From assembly GCF_037126465.1 (NCBI RefSeq), contig NC_088202.1, forward strand, positions 102,331,962-102,395,961: a DNA stretch of 64,000 nucleotides, read 5' to 3'. This DNA is from Ornithodoros turicata (lineage: Eukaryota; Arthropoda; Arachnida; Ixodida; Argasidae). Each line of letters opens with the position of its first letter. The first letter of the stretch is position 1. The notes beneath the pieces were generated by a model. That model was not told the DNA's origin. It searched no databases and saw only the letters and a list, made by a program, of their open reading frames with translations. The translations under genes and the position numbers were made by a program. This document shows, piece by piece, positions 11,942 to 24,069 of this stretch.

Positions 11942-12594
11942 AAGTTTTGTCATCATTCTCGATCCCCCTTGTTCAGGACATTGGCGCGCTCATCGTTCAG
12001 TGCCTCAGCCGTCTCGCCCGCGCGGGCCACAGCGTTTGGCTTCAGTGGGTCCCCGGTCACACAGGCCTCCCCGGCAACACATCCGCCGACGCCGCTGCGA
12101 AGCTGGCCCATACGTCTGCACCATTGTTATCGGTCCCGCTATCACCCTCGTCATGCCGACTGCACATACGCCGCATGTGCGCCCAGCACACTCGCCTCTT
12201 CACTGAGAGCGCCGTCCCAGCCCGCACTTTCCTTCATTCCATCGATCCCAAGATGGAGCTCACCATCCCACTGAACCTCTCTCGAAGGGAGAGCTCACTC
12301 CTTCACCGCCTACGACTCAACGACGCTAAGACCCCATCGCGCCAGTTCCTCATAGGCAACATAGGTTCCCCACTATGCACGAAATGTGGTGTGGTGGCGG
12401 ACACTACCCACCTCCTCCTGCACTGCCACCTTTACTCCTCAGCCAGAGCCGCACTTGAGCAACAGCTCACACACCTTGGCCTGCACCTCACGCTGCGAAC
12501 CTTACTCGGCCCCTTGCAGCGCGCCCGACAGTGCGTAGTCACCAGACTGCTCCTCCGTTACCTCGCTGCAACCGACCTACTGGTCACCCTGTGA
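11908..12594 (+). pseudogene. LINE ORF2 RNase H end and C-terminal zinc segment
   Basis: The segment opens with the rest of RNase H, including QWVPGHTGLPGNTSADAAA (12035-12094, the conserved His/Asp region), then a helical part and CTKCGVVADTTHLLLHC (12376-12426), the C-terminal zinc-binding motif of this LINE group. The natural stop is TGA at 12592-12594. It joins the previous segment after one frameshift near 11925. Confidence 0.82.
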
Positions 12595-12633
12595 ACCGGA
12601 CTGTGCCTGCCTGGGTACTCTCTGTTTTTTTGG

Positions 12634-12722
12634 AGGGGAATAGCAAGCCGACACCCTGTCTGGCTGACCTTTCCCTCGTTCCTCTTCTTTGTTATCATTA
12701 AACATATCCCCCTCCCCTCAGG
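12634..12722 (+). repeat. LINE 3'UTR tail
   Basis: AATAGCAAGCCGACACCCTG begins the tail, which then has a pyrimidine-rich part and ends ATTAAACATATCCCCCTCCC. Related tails stand alone at 15418-15490 and 56457-56538, marking 5'-truncated copies of the same family. Confidence 0.65.
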
Positions 12723-12729
12723 TGGGCAA

Positions 12730-14980
12730 AATTAATCCGCAGACCCGACCGCAGTGGCGTCGCTCATGATCACAGTTGCCTCACGACGTAAAGCCCCGAA
12801 TTGTTGTTACTTTTTCTATGTGCCAGTAGTGGCGTATCAATTTGCGGTTTTGCGGTTGTGACACCCTTTTCGATGTCTTCTGCGCCACATGTAATCGGCG
12901 CCCATCACCTGTACGAAAATTAGTAATAACAACAACAACAAATAAGTAATGATGATGTAGTATCCTAGTCTAGATCTCAGGTAAAGCTTATCTGGAGCGA
13001 CTGTAATTGACCTATGAGGAGAAGTGCTACGTCAAAGTGCTGCTTCACAGTGCCAGATGACGTCTTCAATCGTTTGATTTTATGTTTGTCGGTTTTGCAG
13101 TCTGCTGAGGTCAGCGGTTGCCTGCTTCAAAAGGGTACACGTAGGCGAATGCGCAGAGCAAGGTCGCGTCAGTGCTGCAAATTTTCAGGAATAATTTGAG
13201 CAGAAGTTTAGAAATGTCGACTGTGAAGCCGTTTCCTGCTAGGGTGCGACTCATCTAGCAGTAAAATAAAGTACCACACACAACGTTTTCGTGCACTGTG
13301 AATGCAAGGCTCTTTCAAGAAATCATTAGTGTGAGCAAAACATTTAAGCATGTTCAGGGAACTAGTGCCGTAAGATGTTTCGCGCACTGTAATAACTCTA
13401 GTAGAATATGAAGAAGTTTGCACAGGCATTTCAATTCAGACGTAACATGTCGCATGAGACGCCACAAATATCTGGATCATGTGTCCTTGCAGTTTCACGT
13501 GAAATCGCGCTAGGTCGGATGAACTATGGAGAACCAAAACTTCGAAGAGTTAACTCAGGAATAACATGATAAGCTATGGGTGCACAGTCGATACACTGGT
13601 GGGCGTACATGACGACTCAGCCGACACGACGCACAAGAAAGCGTGAGAACCTAATGTACAAGGAAGTTTTCTCACATCTTCATTCTGGAACCTAGACCCC
13701 GTGTGCCTTTACTTTAACAAGACAGAGGTCTATCGAACCGCAGACAGGTCCTCCGATTCTAACAAGCATGAGTACCAGGGCATGCTGAATTTCGAAAGAA
13801 TCGTATCCCTTGATGTCGCGTCTTCTTCTTTTTAAGTGTTGAGAGAGGCCAGCCAATATTTGGCTTGCTACGCTTTTCGGCCCGTTATCGTCCTATGTCA
13901 ACAAACGCGAAAGACATACCAGGATTCTGACAGCCGATTGCGTTTAGTGAGAGCACACTGGGGCTGTCAAACAAACGCACAATAACACGGTGACGCACGA
14001 GCTGCTTTTCCAGCTGAATAATAAATCTTTGTCATTGGAAGAGTAGAATAGGAACACTGTTCTACTGATAATATATAAGTGCAGGTAAAGTGGTGGATAC
14101 TTTCCATACTTGAAGAAGCATGAGCTTGGGCAGTAGGAAAAACGGCAGGCGCACACACGGGGGCTCAAACCAGCAAAGTTTAATAGCACAGACGCGACTT
14201 GTAAACACACACGGCTCCCTGTGTGTGTGTCTGTCATTTTCCCCAGAGCCCAAGGTGAGGTTCCTTTAACTATGGCACCGTTCTACTGCGTCTCCGAACG
14301 AGGAACTCACAAATGCTCAAGCATAGGCTATGACCCATGCCTGTCTCAAACCGTATGACGAGGCGTACATTCATCCGTTTGTGACTGATTCGATTGGCCC
14401 TCCTCAACTTCACTTGTTCTCCGTTTACCTTGGAGAAAGCACATAGTCCTCCGAACATCTTATTGCATTCTATGCGTCGGCATATTCGGGCCCTTCTTGT
14501 AACGTTTGACAGCTTGAACCGCTGTAGTAACTCCGTACGAAACGAGCCGTCACGACGGTGTGTCGCGGATCCGGCCGTGGTTCAGTCAAGATGCTCGCTG
14601 TGTCTCCGCGCGGCTTCTCGCCACGGTGCGGCGCCAGCTGTACTCCTCACGCTGCTCCGTTTAAACAGACCCATAGGCGCCGACTGCGGGAAGGGGGGTG
14701 GGCGCGGGGGCCCTTGCCACCCCGGAACATGAACTAGGGGGGGCGCCGCCTCTCCCGTGAAGTCCCGCTAAGAGACTGACACCAATATTTGGGGCTCGGC
14801 GCGCTCGGGTCAAAAGAGCAAAGAGGCACCAACCACAACCATGCATCTTAAAATATGTATCCGCCCACCATACTCATTATCACAGTAGAAGATGAGGCGA
14901 AGAAACAGAGAGGATGACACAACACATAGCCTGAATTTCGCCCAATGCAATCAGATCAATGAAACAAAGCAGTCGAAAAG
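12730..14980. other. No gene recognised
   Basis: Only short open frames without family motifs are present. 14680-14770 is GC-rich with G and C runs. I see no paralogue of this stretch elsewhere in the window. Confidence 0.5.
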
Positions 14981-14989
14981 GTACCAGCA

Positions 14990-15062
14990 GCTAACAGTGA
15001 GGTGTAACGGTAGGATCTTCGGAACGCATATACGTTGGGAGCGGGTTCAACTCCCGCTGCTC
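14990..15062 (+). mobile_element. tRNA-like SINE head (tentative)
   Basis: GTAACGGTAGGATC resembles an A box and GGGTTCAACTCCCGC, 30 bp later, is a B-box-like stem-loop. The sequence does not close into a full tRNA cloverleaf. It may be the head of a SINE whose tail is the LINE-like 3' end at 15418-15490, about 400 bp downstream. Confidence 0.35.
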
Positions 15063-15417
15063 CATTTCATTGACCATATTCATTATATTGCGCGCATTTC
15101 GGGTCAAACACCGAGGATTCAATGCATTTTGCTCCTCTTCCACTCAGTTTTCAAAGGCGTAATGCCTTCAGTTGTGCACATGTTAACTGTTTACGTTCTC
15201 TCTGTTTTTTTCTTTCTTTTCTTTTTTTTTCTTCTGTTCTTCCTTCCTCTTATTTCTATACCAGTTCTGCATACATCATAGGATCCCGCCAGAGTGTGTG
15301 ATTCTTCAGCTTTAGTTTTGTGTTCTTCAGTTTCCTTTTACTTTTCTTTCCTTCTTTTTGTTTTCTTTTGCTTTCTTTCTTTGTTTGTTTTTTTGTCTTC
15401 CCCTTTCACTTTTTTTT

Positions 15418-15490
15418 GAATAACAAGCCGACGTCCATCTGGCTTACCTTTCCTTTCTTTTCTTTCTTAATAAACATATACCCCCATACA
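15418..15490 (+). repeat. LINE-family 3' tail
   Basis: AATAACAAGCCGACGTCCAT followed by a T/C-rich stretch and AATAAACATATACCCCC matches the tail of the LINE at 12634-12722. T-rich sequence lies upstream. No coding part of the LINE is present. Confidence 0.6.
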
Positions 15491-16199
15491 TATAATATAC
15501 TATAATATACATATACCCACATATGTCCCAAACGGAGATGCACCACTAAGAGAGGCAGTGCACAAAGCTCATTTTCCCAATCATCTTCTAAATGCTGGTC
15601 TGGCGCACGCTTCCACTGGAAATTCAACACTCCTGCACTTGAATAAAGTCCTCTTTAGCTCCCGTTTAGCATAGACCTACTTCTGAAAGAAGCTGCCGTC
15701 CTGTGACGCGCCAAACAACATCAATCTAAGGGTGTTCTGACCGTGAACATGTAACCTGCCTTTTTAATTATTTTAGAGGCAATAATAGCGAACCGAGGGT
15801 TTACCTTCCCGGTATTCGGGCCAATTTTGCCCTTTTGGGTGCACAGTGGCACGAGCAGTAATGGGGAGTTGCCGGTCAACCTCCCCGGATGCTGCGTTGT
15901 TGACGATAGGCAATGTGGCGAAAACCGAAACCACCGGCAGCTATACTCAAACATGGCGCGTAAACGCAGTCTCCGTCTCCACACATAGATGGCGCGCACT
16001 TATGAATAAGGCGTATTGCATGAGCCTTTGCTCTGGGATTTGCTTTCAACAGCGACTGTGACATTCCGCGGCTCGACATCGCGATGGAAGAAACGCGCAG
16101 CGCGAGCGCAGGGCCCGCCCCGCGTTATACGCAACGATGACGTACCAGGTGACGTCATTATGACGGAATTTTTAGTAGGCCCCGCAACGGATGGATGGC

Positions 16200-19100
16200 G
16201 CTGACAGTCTTTATCATGGCCGCCCTTGAAGAAGTGGTGGCCAATGCAAGCTTCGCTACCATTTATATTTACCTTGGTGCTGTTCCGGGAAGATCTTTGC
16301 TTAAATCTGCTTCAAGGTTACGTTGACGTTTGAGGCTGCAATGCGCTTTCACCCTTTCTGCCTATCTTCTCTTTCAAGCTTGCGGTACGGTCGCCATTTT
16401 ACTGGCATGAAAACGCGACGTTCGACATTCCTCCGCTTAGGGGCGACGCAAACGTGGGAATGGTCCCTTTTGCGTCTGTTTCTTCAACTGTCCACCTTAA
16501 CAAATCGACGTCGCGTGCTAGCGATGACCGTAGTTTACAAGACGCCAAACCAACGAGTATTCGCAATTCCTGAGCTTGCAATCTGCTACCCATCCTCCGG
16601 AAGGCTATTTGGAGTATTTTCGTACTTGCCAGCAGATAATACAGACGTAGACTCGCACGTCGGAAACCGGATGTTTTAATGGTCCTTGTGATTCTATAAT
16701 CTTCTGACGTTGTTGAAATATCAGACCGTGAGTTCTGCTTCCGCTACACAGCTTCCTGAAAGGAAGAACGTCAATCTTCGACGCAAGCCTGGGTTCCGTT
16801 CCTCATACAGTTACAGTTGTTAATGATGGCGGCGGGTACAATCAAGAACTTTTATACCATTTTGGTCTAAATCACAACATACTAGCATGTAAGATACCTG
16901 AATTCATAGTGGGATGTAGGAAAATGCATAAGCCCAATGACGTATCAGTCTCATGTCTTCATCAGTCATGCGACTTCAGTCATCAGTCTTTTTTTCTTGT
17001 GTTGGCATGTCTAATCTTTCACCATGTAACCTGGTCTTCAGTAATGCTCATTGGCACGTTATGGAGATGCTTGCTTGCTGTATAATAGTTCCCACCTTGA
17101 AGTTTTCGTCGATATACCAACAATCACGGTTGTGATACGTGGGACGCTGTTGATCATGCACTCTCGAATTGTCACAATAAAAGTCACTGCAACATGCCCA
17201 TTTCGATCGCGAACGTCGCACTTTCAGTTCACACTGTCTTCCAGATAGCTGATGCCGGTGCTGCGGTGCTGAGAAGATCTAGGGCACATTCTTCTCCATT
17301 ACCCACACTACCAACCTTCCCGAACTGTACTCTCCGGATCCCTTAACGAGTTAGACTCTCGCCCCCCCCCCCCCTCTCACAAAAGTGCTTGGTCCCTGGC
17401 CACATCTAGCCCACCAACGCTCTGCCCTCACAGCTCTCTTCACCTTTCTGGATACCATAGGACTAAGGTCCTTATTGTGAAGGGGCTCATTATTTCTTTC
17501 CCCGCATCACCACCAGCAGTGGGGTAGAGTATCGCCCCTGGCGATGAAACTCCCCGTTCATCATCTTGTAATAAAGTTGTTTTTATAGCTCATGCGAATC
17601 CAATACGAGGGTGTCCACAAAGGGTATCATACTGGGCTTGCACACCACTCCTATTTGGGTGCCATCGAGATGCGGTAGGCATTCCCATTGAAGTCACTAA
17701 AAAGTTCCAGGCACGAATGCTATCAAACAACAATTTTATTTCGATGATGGTGATGATGATTGGGGTGTTTTATCGTCGCTCTTTTACAGCGGCAGCTGTT
17801 AATGCCACACTTCGCTTTCAAGCGCGCCTTCGATGTTTACACAAAACCCTCCTCCTCCTCTCCCTTCCCCGTCTCTGTGCGTTCGTGTGTGTGGTGTGGT
17901 TTGTCTTCTTCTTCTGTGTTTTGTGGAATGCGTTGTCTAGGCGCCGAAATTATCTAGTCAGGAGGAGACGTTCGAAGACGTCTCCGGCACAACAAGCTGC
18001 CTCCAAAGAACGGCGCCGACCCAAGCAACGAGAGCGGATGCGACGAGCTCGGTTGAATCTTACGGTTCATGACATCGGCGAAATCTGCTGCGTCTACTTG
18101 GACAGACGACTCTTTGTTGCCATAGTCTGCTTCTCACCACACAGGTACTGAACTTCGTAGTTCCCGCACTCACAGTACATCGACACAAACCAATTATTCT
18201 GCTGGGGAATTTCAACGTAGATGCTAATAAGACCACATTCCCAATCGAGCTCGTCGACCAGACGGCATGGTATCTGTGCAACACACTGACAGAACCCTAC
18301 ACCAACTACAATTCGAGAATCGACGTGGTCCTCGAGAATACAACATTGGTGCAAGAAGTGTCAACTCACGCGACGCATCTCTCAGATCACAAAGCTCTCA
18401 TCGTCACGCTACGTGAAGGATAATTAAACAAAATACATTCAGTAGAAACTCTGTTGTAAAATTCTTTAATCGGCATTTGTCAACAATGCCTCGACGAAAG
18501 TGTCCACACCACCCCTCAGCAGCTGCCGCTGTTAATTCGTGTTAAATCCAAGCATTAGCCTTTTATTTCATGGTGTCACATATCAGATACATACCGTTTC
18601 CACCCCGATATATCCATATGTAAGTGTCAGGGCCTTATTTCGCCAACTGTGCCATATTCCTAATAGCATCATACGACACTGTGCAAAGATACAGCCATCT
18701 GTTTTGCCATTTTTGAAGCCAGGAATTCCAAGAACACGAATAAGTAGCATGCGAGACAGAAGAATTGCTATTGGACTTGAAAAACCACTTTTTTTTGTGT
18801 GTATTCGTATGTGTAAATGTTATATAATTTTCCGTGTTGTTCTACATGTCTTTTGGAGTATATCAAACTTCAATTTTATTTTTCGCACTCTTCCTTCTCT
18901 TACTATCTGTCACTTTTCGCTATGTATCGTCCACTGTGTATCGTCGCTTCCACTTGTCACTGTGCTGGGCAACTATTTTTGCCCTCCACTGCATAATCTG
19001 TCATATGTGATAGGGTAAGGTGGAACAAGATGAGTCAGAAATTTCCAATTGAATATGAAATTTTATTTTACGTGTTTTTCAAACTAAAAAAGAGAGAACT

Positions 19101-19300
19101 AGCCATAGGCACACTATCAGGACCTGTAAATGCAGAACGGGCGTAGCCGGTCTAAAATTCAACACAGAGCAAGAAATTCAAAAATTCAGATTGCCTCATC
19201 TTGCCCCAACATCCGGGCCAAGACGGCTTACATGAATTTTAGAGGGGGCATTAGGCGGGGTGTTGGGGATGCCTTGACAATCCCTGTTCATAGCTGGTTA
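16200..19300 (+). repeat. Segmental duplication unit B
   Basis: 16305-18880 matches 48395-51845 closely, and 18895-19270 matches 54765-55700 after the gypsy insertion in unit C. Unit B lacks the gypsy element and so shows the empty site near 18893-18900. It has no recognisable copy of the secreted-peptide gene; similarity to units A and C fades between 19300 and 19920. Confidence 0.78.
17990..18423 (+). pseudogene. Endonuclease-like (EEP) fragment, copy B
   Basis: Homologous to 50890-51387. The first half is open to a stop at 18149-18151, after which the second half (from about 18152) continues in another frame with an Asn-Phe-Asn-containing GNFNVDAN motif and a terminal LSDHKALIVTL. The motifs match the Asn/Asp and Asp-His positions of exonuclease-endonuclease-phosphatase domains of LINEs and Helentrons. 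No RT or helicase is attached. It is broken by a small deletion near 18145 relative to copy C. Confidence 0.5.
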
Positions 19301-20500
19301 TACCTGCGTACGCGGCGTAGGGGTGCAAAGAGGGAACTGCTGTTCTCTTTAGGGGGAGAGCACCTTTACTAATGTGGTCTACCATGGTAGACATTGTCTT
19401 GAAGTACATCAGTACTGCGGGGCAGTATTGCTTGCATACTGTAGATTTTTTCCCTAACCTATTGTAGGGACGTTCAAGTGGTTTACGCCCCGGTTCCCCA
19501 CTGCCCAAATTAAGTGGATGGGGTACGGCATTGAAGAATGCTTAGGTGTAGACTGAAACGTAAGGTGAGTCAACCTTGTTGTTGGCGAATGCCGCACTGC
19601 GGTACTTAATTGTGCCCATTCTGTACAGAGTTCATCAAGCCATTGGTCTTGTAGAGTCAATATGCAGCCAGGTAGGATTTCGTTCAAATGTCGAGAAAAT
19701 TAAATAGACTCTCAGACGGCAGCATCTCCTAAACACTAAATACTGAATAAACTGCATAGTATATAAGAGCATTAAAAATGACGTTCAGTTGAGGTATCTG
19801 GGATGTGGTAAAAGTGGGACCAATCCTGATGCCCTGGATGTAAAACGGATGAAAATATGCTCTGTGCGAAGGTATCTGTCTGTGTTCTCAGTTGATACTT
19901 ACAGTTGATATCCGTGAAGAAATGCTTGCATCTGAGCGCAGGATAGGAATTCCTGAAGCACGGCACCCTCAGTGTAAATTAATTATTTTGGATGTGAGTC
20001 TGCTTCCCTGCATGACAAGGCTGAAATGGGAAGAGAGAAAAAATTGGAGCGCTTCATTAATAGCGATCCAAGTAATAGGGCAATTATAGTTTCCATAGAA
20101 AGTAGAATTTTAATGGACTCCTAAAATTATAGTTTAGTTGTAGTTTTTCTAAACTGCAATGCAATAATCATTAATATAGTATAGGAATGCCATCGTGTTC
20201 CCGTAAAGGCGTTCTGTCTTGTGCTTTCGCGCCTTTTTGCTCGCAATGCGCGAATGGAACTTTGCCCCCGGCTTTCGCGCCTTTTTGCTCACAGGTGTAG
20301 CCTCAGACAACGAATGTATGAGCATAGAAAGGGTCATGTATTACATAAGCCTGGAGGTGATGTTGAGTGGTCTCACTTATTATTTTAAAAGAGCAGTGAC
20401 AGTTTACTGTAATTCTAATGACCATGATGAGCCTTTGGGGTGAAAATCGTTAATATGCGGGGTGCTTTTTTGTTGAATTTTAATGAGAGAATCAATGTCA
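19300..20500. other. No gene recognised
   Basis: AT-rich sequence. A short direct repeat GCTTTCGCGCCTTTTTGCTC occurs at 20222-20241 and 20272-20291. No domain is seen. Confidence 0.5.
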
Positions 20501-20509
20501 TTAAGAGTA

Positions 20510-22110
20510 GGACAAAGGAAATAATCTTGCGATTCAATAAATAATAGGAGTCTTTGCCGGTGTCTTCTTCAGACAGGATGTGATGACGTCACGCAGTCTG
20601 TAGCAATGCATTGACCGTTACTGGAAAAAAGTGTGGCAATAGAAAAATAGTGTGTATTGTCCTGGGCAGATTTATGATGAGCACTGTTTTTGAATAAGAG
20701 GAATGCGTGTGCTTAGAAATAGTTTGATGCTGGTTTCCTTCTTTGTTTCTCTTCGCTTTTTCCCCTCTTGTCTGACAAACATGTGCTGACATGCCTGGGC
20801 TTGTTCTGACATGCTTTCCTTCTACATGTAGTTTTTTCTTTTTGTACAAGGCATATTCTTGACGATAGTGCTGCCTTGAATGGGAGTAGAGCTATTCTTA
20901 ATAATTTTGCGATTCATTTAGTTCAGAGAGTAACCGCGAGGGGGACAGGTGTGTGACTTTATGTCTTGCTGAACCTCTTTTTTTTTCCTGTACAGTAAGA
21001 CTTTGGGAATGAAATGCTACAATCTTCTCTTGTCTATGGTGTTTTTCTGCAATAGTTCCCTATGCAATCATTATAGTAGAATAAAGGAAATAATCTAGGG
21101 ATAGTGATTCAATAAATAACAGGTGCCCTGTCTAGAGCGTACGCGTCCTTGAGCCACGCACCTGCATGATGACGTCATACCGAGAGACTATTGTTTCAGG
21201 TTGACCTTGTCTAGAGGAGCATTAGTGGAAAAAAACTGTGTAGCCCTGAGACAATAGGATGACGTCACGACCAATGAGAACGGCCTGCAGGGGGCGCAAG
21301 GATTCACTTCTCTCTTGGACACTGACGAGTCTCGACACGCAAATTCTGCTCCTGGCGTTGGCCGTCATTGGAAGAGCGTAGCTTCGGTGGGGTTCTGTCT
21401 GCCTCTGATGGGGTGCGGATGTGTGGTTCGTCACTGGTGAATGGTGTTCGACGATGCAGGTGGATTTTGTGACGAGCGGATTTACAATGAGGGAATGCTG
21501 TGAACGGGAAAAATGATGGTGAGTGCCTTTTTCACTCTGTTCAAGTGTTTGTTTGTTTTCCTCTGTTGCCCAGCAGTCGTACAATTTGTCCTGACGTGTT
21601 CTGACATGCCCCGATATGCATGCTTTCCTGTGTTGACGTTTTGTATTTTTTTTCTTTTTGACAAGGAACATTGTTGTCTTGACGATAGTGCTGCCCTGGG
21701 TTCTGCGCTCCTGTTTACCCGAACTCTGTGTTGATTTGTTGAGTACCTAGTCCTCTTATTAGCCGTTGATGGAGTTACGTGTTAGGATATTTTGTTCTTT
21801 TGCAAGTCTCATTTAGTAAGACTTTGGAATTCCTATGATCAGCTTTCATGCATGGTGCTCTTCTGCAATAGTTTCCTATTCAGTCGTTATAGAAGAATAA
21901 AGGAAATAATCATGGGATAGTGATTCAATAAAGAATAGGTCCCCTGTCTAGAGCGTACGCGTCCTTGAGCCACGCAGGTGCATGGTGACGTCATACTGTG
22001 GCTTCATTGTAGATTGACCAAAGGAGCATTAGTGGAAAAAAACAGGGTAGCCCTGAAACAATAGGATGACGTCACGACCAATGAGAACGGCCAGCAGGGG
22101 GCACAGGAAT
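20510..22110. repeat. Array of related modules with TGACGTCA boxes
   Basis: AAGGAAATAATC followed by a conserved block (GTCTAGAGCGTACGCGTCC, and GATGACGTCA) recurs from about 20516, 21076 and 21898. A second block, TTGACGATAGTGCTGCC, occurs at about 20859 and 21678. The array runs directly into the Polinton-type terminus at 22080-23204 and is probably part of the same element. Confidence 0.6.
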
Positions 22111-23204
22111 GCTCTTCTCTCTTAGCCTCACGACCAATGAGAACGGCCAGCAGGGGGCGCAGGAATGCTCTTCACTCTTAGCCTCTCGGAGGTGGTCGCC
22201 CCTGAGGGCGCTAGGAGCGCGTATGCGTAGCGGCCGCGGAGCGGCGCCCCAGTCAGTTTCTCTCCGGCTATCGCGGAAAGCAGACGTGCGCTCCCCGCGC
22301 TCGCTCAGTTTCTGGCTGGCTGTCACGGAGAGCAGTCACATCGGTCTGCGCTCCTGCTGTGGTGAGGTGATTTGTTGTGCAACTAATGCTTTCGCCAACT
22401 TTCTTCCCGCTTTGTTTGCGATTTTCGTGCCAGTGCACGTCGGGTGCTGGTTGCTGTTGTCCGGGCATCCCCGGCATTTTCTATCATCTTCTGCCTTGGG
22501 AACAGGAGTAGCGCTGGCGTGACTCTTAATAATTTTGTTGTGAGATTAGTTGAGTAAGAACCCGCTAGGGGATGCAGCTCCGGGGCTTTATACAGGAGAA
22601 AAAAAACCATTACGAGTCAGTTCTCTGCCTGGCTGTCGGATAGAGCAGTCGCATCGTTCTGCGCTCCTGTTCTGGTGGGCTCATTTGTTGTGTAACTAAT
22701 TCTATTTTCTTGTTAGGTATTGATGGCTTGCATACTCTTGCTTTCCCAGCCTCTGCATTATGAGTGTTTTTCTCCTTGCATGTCCAGAGCTGTCCTAACT
22801 TGCCCAGACATGCCATGATGACGTCACAGCTGACGTCACAGGATGTCCGGAACTGGTGCTGCGATGCTTTGCAACCTGCCTCTGTGCTCCGTTCTCCAGC
22901 GACGGTCAGCGGCCGTTCCGGGCCGCTTTCTTCAAGATGACGTCGTTGATCTTCAACTAAACTCCTTCTCTCCACTCTATTTCTATCTTTTCATTTTATT
23001 TTCTACCTATTTTTTTATTTTTTATCAGCTCAAGTAGCCGGCAACTCACACAGTGGTCTGACACGTCTTAGATGGTCCCCAATTAGTGTAATGACTCCCT
23101 GAATGATCCTAATTATTGTGAGGGGTTCCAAATTTCTCTAATTGCTAATTAATGGCGTCCAGGCGACTGTGTGACTTGCCGGCTTCTTGAGCTGATCCAC
23201 TACT
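22080..23204 (+). mobile_element. Diverged Polinton-type terminal repeat (right-end orientation)
   Basis: Colinear with the right TIR of the complete Polinton (41747-42892). Shared parts are the CTCAGTTTCTGGCTGGCTGT repeats, a TTCTCTCCACTC...TTTTATTTTCTACC block, the TAATTGCTAATTAA core, and a terminus ending CACTACT (23198-23204; the complete element ends TTACTACT). No matching left TIR is in the window and the coding part is absent, so it is a truncated or remote-partner element. The outer 180 bp fold back on themselves. Confidence 0.75.
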
Positions 23205-23357
23205 CCCACTCATCCTCATTTTCATAAATTTGTTGTTGTCTCGTTTCGTGGCTCACACTAACGTGAGCACGTTGGTAATGGTAACAGCAGGCGCTGCGTT
23301 CTTAAAGAAGAGCACCCGTCTTCAGAAAGCGACGATTGTAGTGTGTAGTGTTCCGCC

Positions 23358-23510
23358 TGTGCTATCGTGGATAAAAACCAGTAGTAGTTTTATTGCACCT
23401 GTACCTGTACAGTAATACGCACACACGTGGCCATGTACCTCCGGCCTCGTCCTACTACCCGGCGCCCTGGTGGGCACTCTTCAAAGCATGTTCAACACAA
23501 TATTGCCACA
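23358..23510 (-). repeat. 3' LTR of Ty3/gypsy element
   Basis: On the minus strand it begins TGTGGCAATATTG and ends CGATAGCACA, with an AATAAA signal inside. It is short for a gypsy LTR. Just upstream on the minus strand (23511-23520) is a weak purine tract CAAAGAGAGA. Confidence 0.93.
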
Positions 23511-23535
23511 TCTCTCTTTGTCCACAGAAGGTACA

Positions 23536-24069
23536 TTAGTCACGAAACCTGCTGGGGAGCACAATTTGTCGACCAGACCTTGAGAACACTTGGGGTACCT
23601 CATTCTCATCATTGCTTTGCTCAGGTTCTGGAGGCAAAGAACACAGGTCTTCATCACTGGTGTCCTGCTCCGAAGCTGCATTTTCGTCATCTGTATCCAC
23701 TGTCTGTGAACCATATCTTGGAACCGTTGCTGGGACCAAGTGGTGTGTATTCCTGACTAATTCCGTGACTGGTGTCCTTACCACCAAGGATCTTGGATTA
23801 TTGGTTTTCTGTACAACCTGTCCTGCTGTCCCGGGGTCCCTGACCCAAACGGTGTCTCCTGCTGACATCTCCTTACGGATGCTGGCTCCATGTCTTCTGT
23901 TATATCCTTGAGCCTGCTTTTGCTTCTCTTCTTTATCTTGTTTTCGGAACTCCAGGTGGTTCGGCATCTTTGGGATTAGCTGCGATGGTAAAGTAGGGAG
24001 TGTTGTTCGCAGCTGCCTTCCCATAAGTAGCTGGGCTGGCGTGAATCCACAGGGTCCTGGGGTTGTCCT
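23536..24069 (-). pseudogene. Gypsy integrase C-terminus
   Basis: In the same frame as the previous entry after one TAA codon. It has GFTPAQLLMGRQLRTTLP, a common post-core integrase motif, then a basic region, GDTVWVRDP, and an acidic tail of about 60 residues with many Asp, Glu and Ser. It ends with TCFQSRDF-like residues before the 3' LTR. The LTR adjacency confirms it as the end of pol; no env frame exists. Confidence 0.82.

Larger units (their letters stand above)
8014..12725 (+). mobile_element. Near-full-length decayed LINE of the RNase H-bearing (I-like) type
   Basis: Order: ORF1 with three zinc knuckles (8014-8922), AP-like endonuclease (about 9000-9650), reverse transcriptase (about 9660-11600), RNase H (about 11730-12110), C-terminal zinc segment (about 12370-12430), and a 3'UTR ending ATTAAACATATCCCC near 12700. 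ORF2 is cut by one nonsense codon (9000-9002) and shifts between three frames (near 9655, 10935 and 11925), so it cannot make a full product. The high GC third positions differ from the AT-rich flanks. Assignment to the I or LOA group rests on the presence of RNase H and is not certain. Confidence 0.88.

Noticed and set aside
16216..16324. Possible first exon at ATGGCCGCCC (MAALEEVVANASF)
   Set aside because: Short, no donor in a convincing place, and no downstream exon.
22109..22522. 137-codon plus-strand frame
   Set aside because: Lies in the Polinton-type TIR repeats; no motif.
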